Positions 53,101-64,000 of a stretch of DNA of 64,000 nucleotides are shown one piece after another (position 1 is the stretch's first letter; the number at the start of each line of letters is the position of its first letter). Below the pieces are notes generated by a model. That model was not told the DNA's origin. It worked only from the letters and a program-made list of their open reading frames with translations, and searched no databases. The translations under genes were made by a program, and so were the position numbers. This DNA is from Hypomesus transpacificus (lineage: Eukaryota > Chordata > Actinopteri > Osmeriformes > Osmeridae): positions 8,073,604-8,137,603 of the forward strand of contig NC_061078.1 in NCBI RefSeq assembly GCF_021917145.1. Direction: 5' to 3'.

Positions 53101-56100
53101 CGGAGGCATGCAGAGCCACATGAGCACAAAAACCATTCTGCTGATGACAGACAAACTCTGGAAAGGATACCAGACAAAGCTGATTTGCAGAAAAAAGAGA
53201 CTCGCTCTCAGCAACACTCTCAAGGTGAGAGCTCATTCCCTAACATGGATTGAATGCTTAACAGCAATCCTTGCATTCTCTTCAGTTAGGGGGCCCTTGT
53301 TTTGGTATTTGCTGGGATTTGGTTGTAACTCACACAGTGCTGCCCTCTGTTGAGGAGAAGGAGACACACCATGGTCAGGCCAAGGCTCTGAAGTATCCAG
53401 ACATTAGTTCCTGCTCCAAGCATACTCGGCACTATTTATGTTCATATGTTCGCCAAAATGTATTCTGGATATAAACAAAATGCTGTAGCCTGGCATCATA
53501 TCGTTAACATGTTTTATCACATATTTCATGAAATACTTTTTCAGAAGGTCTGTTGACTGCATCTGTCAAGTTTAGGAAATAATGACTGTCTTAGCAAGTC
53601 CATACTTGTTGAGCATCTTCCTTACTGAGGAATGTTTCTATACCAATACCAGTTTTCTTTCCACCTCTATGAAAGATGTCTTATTTGACATAGTTGAGGT
53701 ATTTTTATAGTAAACTAATCAGCATTAAAAAAAAACTGGCGTAAAATGAACATCTTTACATAGATGTTATTTACTTCACAGGTCTTGAACAACATACTGT
53801 TTTTATTTTCTTGTGGAAGAAAGCACATGCGTGCCTGGGTGTGTAAATGCCGTGACATGTAGCTCCTGGCAAAACAATGATCGTCGCCCCGTGTGTGTAC
53901 CTCAGCACCAACATGCCAGTCATTTCAACACTACCAAATGCGGGCATGAGAAACAAATGACTCTCAAGTAGGCTCCCGTTGGTTGACCTCAGCAACTCCT
54001 CTCTTCATGTTGTAGCCTGTGTTGTAGTGTTCATGCCCTAGCCTGAAGCATGGAGACCACGCCCCCACACGTCTGCAGCTCTGATATGTAGGTTATGGAG
54101 AAAGCTCAAGTCACCGATACAGAAAACATCAGTGGAATTCTTACATGGAATTGGTTTACATGGTGTGGGAGAGTTGTTGTTTTTTAAATATGTTTCTTGT
54201 TTGGGCTACAGCTGTCTGACCCTGTTGCTGGTTTAGGGCTGTGATCATTGGTGGCTGGTGACTTAATTGTTAAGGCACTTAGATCCGTAGGAGCAAACAA
54301 TAAAGACAAGCAAGCATCAATGTGTTATTTTTTGCTTAATAATGCTAGTAGTTAGCAAACAATTATTATACATTTTGCATATATATGTACACTTAAAGCT
54401 GTAAAGTGGAATATTTTTTTAGTTCATCACACCACAGAAGAAAGTGTTTTTAACTACCCATCCAAATTTAAATGAAAAAAAACAAAAAAAACACAGACAA
54501 GTATTTTCAATTAGGGGGGGTGTGTCGCCTGAAGGAGCTGTAGCTCCACCCATTTTGCCCGCCTATACAAAACCTGAGCTGAAAACAGGAGAGAAACTGT
54601 TCAACGGTCTTACTCCCCATTTCAGTGCGACAAAGTTTTAGAGCTTTGCACATGCTTTCAGCAACTAATTTCACACATAATGTACTGAGAAGAATGAGAG
54701 AATAATGGAATTTGCTTTACAGCATCTGCAACTACCAAATGTGTAAATACACAATGACATACTTCTTGACAGATTTAATTTATTTGTCAGCCGCTGTATT
54801 AGTGCCAAGCAGGAAGCGACGATACAGTACTAATAAAGCATTCTTGGCAACCCTCCTCATTGTATTCCTAGTGATCTTCCACCTGCATCCCCTTCATCCT
54901 TATCTTCCTCATCTCCTTCATCCTCATCATGTCTTTGCCCCTTTCATGCATCAATGTCACAGAACTGCATAGGAATTGAAGATGTCCTTGGCAAAATATT
55001 GTGAGGTCCTTGATTTGGAAGCTTACTCCCTTTTTGTTATTTATCTGGGCTCTTTTCAAGTCAGACTAGATGAACGCCTTGTCAGCTCCGTCATGGCTTA
55101 TTATGTAGCTATGCTTAGCTGAGGTTGATAACATATTTATAAAGGGGTTCTTTCTAAAGGCATTTGCAAGACATAAGGGCTGATTTGATATGTAGCTTGG
55201 AAACTGTTGATGGAAAAACTGTCTTGAATCTGACTTGATTTCAGTTATTTTGCTACCCCCCTAATCTATATGTTTGTTTATTGTTGACACATCATTAGTA
55301 AATTACAAGAATAAACCTGTACAGTATGTGTGCTCAACTAAGTAACTTCCAAGTCAATATCATGTGTACTTCAAAAAAAAAAAAAAAAAACTTCAAATGG
55401 AGGTTTCTGAAAATGGGTTCCATTATTTCATGGACATCTGTTTTATGATGTCATGCATTTGGCAAAAAGGTCAATGTGACAGTTGGCCATTGGGCAGACA
55501 GCAGATCCCTCGACCTGAAGTGTCAGTCGGAAGTGAGAAGAAATAGCAAGGATGAGTCTTGCCCTCTGGGTCAAAGATCCCAAAGAAGAATGTTAAAATG
55601 CAGCTGGCCGCTGCCTTCAGAGCCCATCTTGGTAAAGCCCATGTATGTAGTGATGCATCTCCAGTTTACCTCAGGGGCTCTCACTCACTGATCGACCTCC
55701 GGAATCCTTCAATATCTTCAGACAGTTCTATAATGAGTCACCCACCATCTGTCTGGGAGTCAGATGGCTGAGCGGTGAGGGAGTCGGGCTAGTAATCAGA
55801 AGGTTGCCGGATCGATTCCCCGCCGCGCCACATGATGTTGTGTCCTTGGGCAAGGCACTTCACCCTACTTGCCTCGGGGGAATGTCCCTGTACTTACTGT
55901 AAGTCGCTCTGGATAAGAGCGTCTGCCAAATGACTAAATGTAAATGTATCTGTGTAGAATAGCAAGCTAGAATCACTCTGATTATTGTTCAAAATAACCT
56001 TTTATATTTCTAATATTTCAGGTTGTCTTTGAGTTTTTGCTCTCAAGGTTGTTTTTTGAAGTCAAGTTGTTGTGGTTGACTGTATTAATGTGTTAGTCTT

Positions 56101-59100
56101 GTAATGGGTTCTAGATATCTTGGAAACAACCATTTTTAATGGTTTTGCTAATGGAATCAACACATAAGTATTGTTGAATAAAGCAGGTACCCAGGCAAAA
56201 ATGTAGTCTGCAGTTTACAAATAAAATAAGATTACAACTCCCCACCTCCTTTTCTCCTGATCGAAGTCTAGTGGGGGTGGGGCCTCGCAGGCTGTCACTC
56301 AGCACCTGAGGGGAAGGTGGGAGGGGCCTCACAGGCTGTCACCACTGAGTGGATGGTGGGAGGGGCCTTGCAGGCTGTCACTCACCACTGAGGGGAAGGT
56401 GGGTGGGGGGTGTCTGTCTGAGCCTGCCCTCCTTGGAGTCAGCTCTCTGCCCAGTGAGAGTGGCTCTTTCTTTAGCTGCAGGCAGTGGCGGCTGCATTCC
56501 ACCACTTAGGTGTCTCTCCCCACCCCTGGAAACTTGGCCCTTGGTCGCCAACTTGCTAATTAAAGCATCAATTTGGCAGCTCAGTAATGACAGATTCGTA
56601 GTCCATGCTTTCAGTCTTGCTGTGTTGCTTGAGCATTAATTCTCAGCCACACTGAACCCTTTCTGACCATGCCAAGGGTGTTGCATAGCTTTTAAATGCT
56701 TAGGCTATTACACCATTTCACAACTCCCCAAATGAGTTAATGCATGTTTTAATCTTGCAAAACTAAATTCCCATTTTCTAAATGGGTGACTAGTATCAGC
56801 AATCTACTGTTAAGTCTGAGAGAAAATGGGCTGCAGCTGCTTCCCCTAACATGAGCACTACTCAGGCTTTTCCACTTGAGATGTCCCTTCACCAGAACTG
56901 AGTAATTCAATATATATTTAGTGAAATAACTGTCACAATAAATGTTGTATAGCTTAAAATTGCATTAAATCCAACCATAATCCAATATATCAAAGTACAT
57001 GTGTTGATTTTATAGTTATTCGCAGTGCTTTGTAATAAACCGTTTGTGTGTGGGTCAAGGTAATTAAATGCTAAATACCTCCATTATTAGGGCTTAATTA
57101 TGTTCTGATTTTTTATTTTATTTTATGCCATTAACATGATAATTGTCACAGCCACAGCTGTGCCTGTGTTTCATGTTTAGTGTAGATTATGGTTTTCCCT
57201 GCCTTTGTGTTTCTCTGCCTGATTGCCTTCACCTGTTTCTTTTTCTTGTTGAGTATTCAGTTTGCTCGTTAGTGTGAGTCCTTTCACCTGGGACTCGGTT
57301 TTGTAAATCAAATCAAATGTATTTGTATAGCCCTTTTTACCCGCAAGCATGTCACAGAGGGCTTCACATACGCCCATAGAACTGCCCCACAACAAACCTA
57401 AACCCTCAAGAAGGACAAGGCAAAACTCCCAGAAAAACTCTGAACAGGAGAAAACATTTATAAATAATGGTATTCAAGTCCTGGTTTTGCAGTCAGTCAT
57501 ATTTACTGCTATGTCTACGTGAGGATCCTGCTGTGTTCCTGTTTTATTCAAGTAAAGTTCTTGTTATCCTGCCTGTCTCCTTCTGTTTGAGTCCACCACC
57601 TACACTCACCATTACAGATGATGGCCATGAATGATCCTCTTTTCCCTTCAGCGTTACATAGTAAACTCCACACTTTACAGAGTAAATTCTTTACTGGATG
57701 CCCCCTCCCCTTCTCCACTCTTTGCATTTGTCCCCACTTATTTTTGAAAAGCACAATGACAGCTTTTGCTGCCTGTCCTTGATGGGTTACACTTACAGCA
57801 GTCACAGATGCTGGTTGGACCACGTCCACTCCAGTGAGATATTTAGACTGACATGCAGTTCTGTTTGTGTAACAAGCCAATATGTGAACACAACAGAAGA
57901 ATAATGGGTCACCTCAGTTTGAGGCCCATTCCCCCCCCCGCCTAGGGTGATATTTTTGTATTTGTGTCGAGAGGTGACGTTTAGAGAGTTGCTAGGTGGA
58001 AGAACTTGTGAGCTCCGATATCCCCCTCCACACCCTCTCTCTGTCTATAAATAATCCTGACTGACTTGCTGCTTGTTTACATCAGAAAGTATTGTTAAGA
58101 TAACAGAAATGTGATAAATTCTCATCTGAATTTACATTGTTAGATGACACCAAGGCCTATTGTGTTCTGAATGCAAAAAAAAAAATCTGCTCCAAACCAC
58201 GGTCAGATTACAGATGTGAAAATCACTGTTGCTAAGCACCAAGCGGAGTCTACTAGTTTCAAATCAGGTACTGCCAAAAGTGTGGAGAATCAGAATGAAC
58301 AGCCTAATTTTCATTTTTCACCACTCAGACATTGGAGCAGGTCACCGGATATTTTTGTCAAATGATTTAATCTGTCAGGTGTGTCTAGCAGTAGAGAGAG
58401 GGCAAGGATACCAAGGTGTCAGGATAAGATTTAGCCTGTGGGTATGGACGTCATGAACCGGTGTCAAGTGCGACCCTGAGGGGGAGCAGAAGTGTAGCCA
58501 ATCTTGGCTGTGCATCCCAACTCTAATATGATTGCTTGTGTACATTTTGAAAGTGTTTGTGGATAAGTACAAATCTGCATCAAAGCAATACAGAAATCTA
58601 GATCTTTTACGTTTGTTTTCATTTGCTTATTTTCCTGTCTAAATATGAAATATATTGATACAGCCAATGTGTATCTACTCGCTGATGAGATTCACATTCC
58701 AATTGGTCCCATAAACTGCATCAAAACCAAAAACATCACACAGGCCCTTCTGGAAATATTCTTTGATTTTCTATGCCCCGTGTGTACGGCCAGGTCCCAG
58801 TTGGGTGCCTTTGTCTTCAAGCTGTGTGAGTTTTTTTTTTTTTTTGCATGGTCGGGGAATTGCAACGCCTTTCTGTTAACGCCAGTCTGGCAGCAGCTCG
58901 TAACCTGAGTACCAACCCAGCTAATACAGCCCTCAAGCCTCCTATCCCTCAGTCTATACCCCCTTTTATTTTGCACCTCAACAGCAAAAAAAAAACATGA
59001 CGTCTTCGGTTGGAAATAGAACTAGACAGTTAAGTTTGATATTCACCACGTACATTCAAACAGGGGAGGCGGGTGCAATGCACTCCCAGACAGCTAATTG

Positions 59101-60960
59101 TAAAAAAGCTGACACCTTATCCTGCTACCGTGTGGCAGGCAGGGATCAACACCTGTGCTTGCTGCAACATCGCTCTGTTTTAGACAGTGCCATAACCTGT
59201 TCAAATGTGCAAACCTTAATCTCCCCTCTCTTCATAGGCCAATATTTTCAGATGCGGGAGGGAGACAGGGGTGTACACCAACATGGTTCCTTTCTGGCTG
59301 GCTTTGTTTTTGGGGGGGCATCCGTGATAGACCCACACTATTACTCACGGTGCAGGCATGCACAGAATGTATTCTTAGCCCCTGTCTTCCTATCAGTCAT
59401 TGGAGAAAGGTTGAAGGGGTCAAACATTTAAGAGGTAACCAGTCTGCGGGGCTGTCTGCACTGCCGCTGTTTACCGGGGCACAGGGATATTTTAAACCTG
59501 GGAGAGCTCACATATTTACCCCAGAGGGTTGAGCGACCTTGCCATTTGGTAGAGAGGACGACGCCCGAGGAACACCCTGTTCTGTGGAGCTAGTAGCAGG
59601 CAGGCATACAGAGAAGTCACACCGGGAGTAGCGCCGCTAGGAGAAGGAGTTGATAGAGAAAGAGAACCTTCACCGATCTCTAACTGTGTAGAGAAGAATA
59701 TAAAGTAGAAGAAAGGAAGTGAATGAAAAAGAAGAGAGGAGTAAAGAGGGAGGACTGAACGTGTAGAGGAGAAGCAGCCAGGCTGAGTTGACACGACCTC
59801 AGGGGAGGTGCTGCAGTAGCCAGCCAGGGCTGGTCCCAAGGCTGGCAGGGCTGGCCCCACTGCTCTCTCACCTCCACCTCTCCTGTACTAACGCCTTTTC
59901 TTTCTTTCCTTCAACTCCCCTGTTCAGACTGCAGTGCAGTGATGAACTGGCAGGCAGAACCAGTCAGCTGCTGGGGTGCATTTAGACAAGTCTTCTGGAA
60001 CTTTTCCTTGTCCACCTCCTCAAAGTCGAGACGAGAAAGCTAGAGGAGCCCTCGTTTGAAAAGAGGAACACCCCCTCGTTCTCCTTCCCAAGCATTCTAG
60101 ATTTTGTATTAATTTATTCTTATAAACCGGAACCATGGCATCATTCGCAGCATCTTTCTGCAAAGACCAGCTGCACTCACCCAAAATGAGTCGCTGGCTG
60201 AAATGCACATCCGTGTACATTGTAGGTATTCCACCGACGCTCAAAGTGTTTAGTATAACTTGTGACCATGACTTATTCAGAACCTTTGTTTGGAGGCAAA
60301 GCCACGTCCCAAAATCTACAATTATGGAATGCGTAGGCACTCATTCTTTTGCCTTAGGGCCTAATGGTTGCTAGTTTTGATTCAACTGTTTACTGAATAC
60401 AATAAGTTATGGTGCTGTTGGGATTTTTTTTTTGCAGTACAACACACAGAAATACATATGTAAAAAAAAAAAAAAAACTTGGACCAATTGTTTTATTTTC
60501 TGTTGAAATGCGTTATTGTTGAATAGAAAGGTCTTATGTCTGTTTAGCAGCATGCTCTATTAATCTGACAGTCATTTTGAAATGCTCAGTAGGTACAAGC
60601 AATGAGTATATCTCATTTTTATTGAGCCTCCACACCACTCACAGACGTCTCAATGGATTCTGAATGTGTGGTTGTGAAACGTGGGCTAATCGTGTCCATC
60701 TTTGTTTAATGGCAAACTGGTTGTAACTGTTCCGACTAAATGTATGTTAGGCTGGGAGTGGGTGTTCATGGTATTTACACTTATATTTGTGTATCTATTT
60801 GAATAACTCTCCATACCTCGTTTTTTCAGAACACGGACTGGAACAAGTATGACGACCGCTTGATGAAGGCGGTGGAGAGGGGAGAGGTGGACAAGGTGGC
60901 GGCCGTACTCAGCAAGAAGGGCATCATCCCATCCAAGCTAGATGTGGAGGGCCGCTCGGC
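47127..60960 (+). CDS. uaca: uaca (uveal autoantigen with coiled coils and ankyrin repeats), 5' part only
   Basis: UACA (nucling) is an ankyrin-repeat, coiled-coil protein linked to apoptosome and NF-kB regulation. Only the amino-terminal exons are in the window. Exon 1a (47127-47174) encodes MKSLKYRLKKHEVTIT; human isoform 1 begins MKSLKSRLRRQDV. The common exon 2 (60830-60960) encodes NTDWNKYDDRLMKAVERGEV, then KVAAVLSKKGI and KLDVEGRS, the lead-in to the ankyrin repeats (human ADWNKYDDRLMKAAERGDVE). A second first exon lies at 60135-60221. All joins are phase 0. The ankyrin repeats and long coiled coil must lie beyond position 64000. Confidence 0.93.
49078..49217 (-). mobile_element. tRNA-derived SINE, antisense, with polymerase III B box
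   Basis: Read on the minus strand it gives AGTGCGCGGAACATGTAGGC, then CAGTGGCCTGGGTTCAAATC (B box GGTTCAAATCC at 49137-49147), then CCCTTTGCTGCTTGTCTTC and a CTCTCT tail followed by TTTCCTGTCAC. This layout (degenerate tRNA head, short body, pyrimidine tail) fits a fish tRNA-derived SINE unlike the other SINEs in the window. Ends are approximate. Confidence 0.75.
55753..55947 (+). mobile_element. Full-length tRNA-derived SINE with target-site duplication
   Basis: The A-box-like TGGCTGAGCGG and the B box GGATCGATTCC lie 5', as in a Leu/Ser-type tRNA. A body (TGTCCTTGGGCAAGGCACTT) and a tail (TAAGTCGCTCTGGATAAGAG, CGTCTGCCAAATGAC, TAAATG repeats) follow. ATCTGT at 55747-55752 and 55948-55953 is a likely target-site duplication. 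The tail resembles 3' ends shared with L2-type LINEs, which probably mobilised it. Confidence 0.9.
57304..57451. mobile_element. Dispersed repeat, copy B
   Basis: AAATCAAATCAAATGTATTTG, then TCACAGAGGGCTTCACATAC, GCCCATAGAACTGCCC and ACTCCCAGAAAAACTC. It matches 42939-43117 over the core but lacks the last 30 bases of that copy (the AACCTTGGGAGGG end). Confidence 0.75.
60135..60221 (+). CDS. uaca: uaca alternative first coding exon 1b
   Basis: ATG 60135 in a strong context (GGAACCATGG) opens 29 codons: MASFAASFCKDQLHSPK, then MSRWLKCTSVYI. The donor ATT|GTAGGT is phase 0, as for exon 1a, so it joins exon 2 in frame. A second in-frame ATG at 60186 would give the short MSRWLKC start, close in length to the human short isoform (MMNCWFSC...). 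Confidence 0.75.
60830..60960 (+). CDS. uaca: uaca exon 2 (first common exon)
   Basis: T-rich acceptor CGTTTTTTCAG; the frame starts NTDWNKYDDRLMKAVERG and ends TCGGC|GTAAGT, phase 0 to 2. The next exon should begin in phase 2 with the FH motif of the first ankyrin repeat and was not found before 64000. Confidence 0.93.
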
Positions 60961-62637
60961 GTAAGTACATGCACACTTAACAAGCATTCGCACGCAGACA
61001 CACAAACTTGCACCAATTCACATGTGGTAAGATACGCATACATACAGCCCATCACACCCTAATATATATGCCAAGTGAGCACATATCCACACAGTTTGCA
61101 TAAGTGTGCACATAGTTACTCATATACACACATGCTTAGACTCATCGCTAAACACACAACACTGTCTATAAACTATTGACCTTATCTCAATGAGCTCAGC
61201 ATCTTTGAAAATGCTCAGCGTATCTCATCTGTCTCCTTTCTAGACTGCAATGAATGCTCCAAGTGTTTGGATGGCTCATTATTAGGTTATGGTGTAATTG
61301 AATACACTGCAACAATGACCTATCACATTTAAGTGAAAATATTTGTTATGACCAAGCTTATGCTTAAGGTAGTAAATTTGGCTGCCAGTGCAGTGAGAAT
61401 TTCCCTTGGTAAGATTAATAAAAAATAATATGGTGTATAGAAATGCTTGCTTCCACTTTTTGCTTCACACATTCGGCTTTCTTTTTGAATGTGTGGACTT
61501 TTACAAATCGTCATCCTCTGAGTTTAGGTTGTGAAATGTAATCTGCTTTCATGGCCACAGAATAAAGGTCACATACATAAAAGGTATGGTCATAATCCTG
61601 TGGTAAATATTTGACTTATCTCGATGTGGTTTGATCATAGAGGACAACTGAGGTTCACACTCCAGACAGGAAACTGCTCCAAACAAATATATAACCAAAA
61701 ACATTACCTCCATACTTTTTTTGCAGTATGAAATTAGTAGTATCTTATTCAGTTAGTGAATGAACTTGGCATGTCCTAGTTTACCTTTATTTTTTTGCAA
61801 GTTGTTTATTTGAATGCCACCTCACAATTGATAACCTTGGAGCCTTTGTCAATGTCTGCCACTAGACCACATTAAGATCTATATAAAAAGTTACGCCGGA
61901 ATTCTCCAGACCTCTACCAGAGGTAGTTGGTGTCTGATTCGAGTTTCAGGTTAATTTGGACCCTCGGCTTTGTTGAGACTTTTGGCAAGCGAACATGAGA
62001 CCAAGGATCGGCAGCGCTGAGTATTTTCATCAGTGTGTGAAATTGTCTTGTGGCAGTGTCAAACTTACACATACACAGGGACAAACTTTTTTCTCAGTCT
62101 TTCTGACGTAAGAAAAGGGCTTGTCTCATAATAGGCTGTTAGAATGTCCTAGTGACTTTCCAAGTGTGTCAAAGACACCACGCCTATAAACAGAGCTTGT
62201 TGTGCTAAAGACAAGTGGCCCAACTTAGGATGCACACTTGTCATCTTTATTGCTTTTGGTTAGGGGATCTGCCAAATATGAAACAGTTCTGTTTAAATAT
62301 GAAACAACCCTCATGTTTGCTGACACGTACAGTTTTGACCCAACTGGTCTTTCGCATAGTGTAGTCAAAACATCCTCCCCTCCCTGAAATAATGTATTGA
62401 GCCCTGTAACTGCTCTGTTGAGAGATCAGGCTGAGGACAGAGGGCTACCCCAAATATTCATTCACCCACCCGGATATTGGTGAGGTAGCTTAGCGAGGAC
62501 ACCGGCTCATTTTGTTGTCATAGCTGATAAAGGATTAGCACTCAGGAAAGAACTAATACAACATAAAAGCTTAGCGTAATGTGTCATGCCTCTGCCTGAA
62601 TAGTGACAGATCAGCTAGCTGTAACATTTATATATGT

Positions 62638-62756
62638 AATTTAGCAGACATTTTTATCCAATGTGACTTACAGTAAATACATTTGTGTGGTAAACTGACT
62701 GTTCATCCCAGTCATCTCAATAGATCCTTCCACCAGAAGTCGAATCGGTAGTCACA
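62638..62756 (-). mobile_element. Degenerate antisense SINE related to the 55.75-kb copy
   Basis: AATTTAGCAGACATTTTTATCC and ATGTGACTTACAG are the reverse complement of a mutated GTCGCTCTGGATAAGAGCG tail. AGTCGAATCGGTAG downstream resembles a mutated antisense B box. Many substitutions point to an older insertion. Confidence 0.55.
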
Positions 62757-63646
62757 TGATCACACTTTAGACCAGCCTGGTTTGTTGCACCATTTGCAGC
62801 AGTCAAATGCCCTCTGGTTTTGTCTTCGTAGTTCATTTTAAGACTGGGATTGGGGTTCTATACAAGGTTACTTGGAGGACAGACTTGACAATAAAGCAAC
62901 TGATATCCACCATCAAAGGTCTCAGAATTCAAGGAACTGACTTCATCTATAGCCTTCTGAAAAATGTCCTTCTGCACTGCAGTGTGTAGTGATAAATACT
63001 TTTTTTATTCATATTTCTATTTGCTTACAGACTCTTTAGCCTCTAATCATAGCACCCATAGGATGTCAGAACTGAGTGACATACTAAAGAACTGGCAGAA
63101 CTCCCAGATGGCCTTATATCTAATGCTAGTGGAGGACTGTTGCGGTCTAATCACCACCCAGCTAAAGAACTTCTATCCATGTGTTAAATCAAGTTTCAGA
63201 GCGGTTCATCACTGACTGAAGAAGAACGACAAGGAAAAGGGAAATTCAATCTTTTGTCCCAAAAATTATCCATTCTGGAGATGGCAGCACATTGTATTGG
63301 CATTTTAATAAATTATACTTTTCTTTCCTCATTAGAGTGACAGACCCTGAACAGTTCCTTTGTTGAGCCTCCTGTATCTAATTGTTCTTTCAAATGGCTG
63401 ACAGGCCATTTTGTGACATCAGCAAGTGATTCTGCCTTGCCCGGTTGTCCATCTCTATCAGCATAGCTAATTTTCTGACATCCAAGGCTGTCAGTTCGAC
63501 TTCGAATAGTTAGTCCGGGATTGCTCATAGGTCATGTTTTATTTTAATTACTGTACTCTGCTCACACAATCTGTATTTCAAAATCTCTGCCAAGCATCAC
63601 TGGAATGTAAACCTAAGCTGATAATCATTGTAAACCTGATATCTAC

Positions 63647-63748
63647 AATAACAATTTTTGGGTCTAGATACAAACCTTTCTGTATATATATATATATACA
63701 CACAGAAAGGTACAGAAAGGTTTGTATCTAGACCCAAAAATTGTTATT
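63647..63748. repeat. Perfect 38-bp inverted repeat with TA-rich loop
   Basis: The arms at 63647-63684 and 63711-63748 (core GGGTCTAGATACAAACC) are exact reverse complements around a 26-nt loop containing a TA microsatellite. Perfect arms suggest recent formation or a young fold-back element. Confidence 0.9.
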
Positions 63749-63820
63749 TTAAATAAATAAATAAATATATATATTTTATTGCTTAAAATGTTAAACTAAT
63801 CCTGGGCAATGGGGGAGGGG

Positions 63821-63917
63821 GGTAGGAACATGTATAATACATACTATTGGCCACAGTGTATACTGTATGGGGGGGGGGGGGGGGTAGGAACATGTATAAT
63901 ACATACTATTGGCCACA
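63821..63917. repeat. 35-bp direct duplication separated by a 16-G run
   Basis: GGTAGGAACATGTATAATAC followed by ATACTATTGGCCACA occurs at 63821-63855 and 63883-63917, identical. Both copies are preceded by G-rich DNA, the second by 16 consecutive Gs (63869-63884). Confidence 0.9.
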
Positions 63918-64000
63918 ATAGTTATTTTGGAAAGCGATGTTTGATAAGTTGGTGTCCATATACTGAGTGGATGCTCACACACTTTTGGCCAGATAATAAA

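Larger units (their letters stand above)
47175..60134 (+). other. uaca: uaca intron between the two first exons
   Basis: About 13 kb without a coding exon I can support. It holds an antisense SINE (49.1 kb), a full-length SINE (55.75 kb), a dispersed repeat copy (57.3 kb), homopolymer runs and AT-rich DNA near 50.4 kb. Purine-rich DNA at 59.5-60.1 kb probably includes the promoter and 5'UTR for exon 1b. Confidence 0.6.
60961..64000 (+). other. uaca: uaca intron 2 (open at window end)
   Basis: No ankyrin-coding exon is visible up to the last base. The intron contains a degenerate antisense SINE (62.64 kb), a 38-bp perfect inverted repeat (63.65 kb) and a duplicated block with a G homopolymer (63.82 kb). 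Confidence 0.7.

Noticed and set aside
58836..58848. Poly-T, poly-A and poly-G runs as possible retrogene tails
   Set aside because: No reading frame or target duplication is associated with them; treated as simple homopolymers.
62964..63215. Possible next uaca exon in an 83-residue open frame
   Set aside because: The translated sequence does not resemble the first ankyrin repeat expected after VEGRS and has no suitable phase-2 acceptor.
1..64000. CRISPR arrays, bacterial operons, rRNA or intact tRNA genes
   Set aside because: The window is vertebrate nuclear DNA; the only tRNA-like pieces are SINE heads, and the tandem repeats lack the spacer structure of a CRISPR array.

Overview
The window reads as nuclear DNA of a ray-finned (teleost) fish. 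Coding exons are small and separated by AT-rich introns with GT..AG borders, and the proteins match known vertebrate families. The non-coding part carries tRNA-derived SINEs, fold-back elements and CA/CT microsatellites of the kind common in fish genomes. I cannot name the species. All six genes lie on the + strand.

Layout: (1) 135-242, the last coding exon of map2k5 (MEK5). (2) 7.6-12.7 kb, a complete seven-exon skor1 reading frame (SKI-family corepressor, 752 aa by my splicing). (3) 16.5-32.7 kb, a complete fourteen-exon pias1 (SUMO E3 ligase, 804 aa by my splicing); its last exon contains an in-frame 12-unit, 30-bp minisatellite. (4) 36.8-37.8 kb, a single-exon relaxin-3-receptor-like GPCR with almost no C-terminal tail. 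(5) 38.9-44.1 kb, a complete twelve-exon morf4l1 (MRG15, 323 aa) with a candidate 39-nt cassette exon. (6) 47.1 kb to beyond the window end, the 5' part of uaca: two alternative first coding exons 13 kb apart, both phase-compatible with the shared second exon at 60.8 kb.

The genes do not form a pathway. The order map2k5-skor1-pias1 matches human 15q23 as I recall it; the receptor, morf4l1 and uaca are then joined directly to pias1, unlike in human. Skor1 and Pias1 are both nuclear transcriptional regulators, Skor1 through BMP/SMAD and homeodomain partners and Pias1 through SUMO ligation. Morf4l1 reads H3K36 methylation for histone acetyltransferase and deacetylase complexes.

I found no clear new multi-gene system. 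The most interesting signals are the coding minisatellite in pias1, the possible morf4l1 micro-exon, the uaca twin first exons, the tail-less receptor with a palindrome array upstream, a nested-palindrome fold-back element at 21.8 kb, and several recent-looking duplications. Exon limits were read by eye from splice consensus, phase and remembered family sequences; no alignment or RNA evidence was available.
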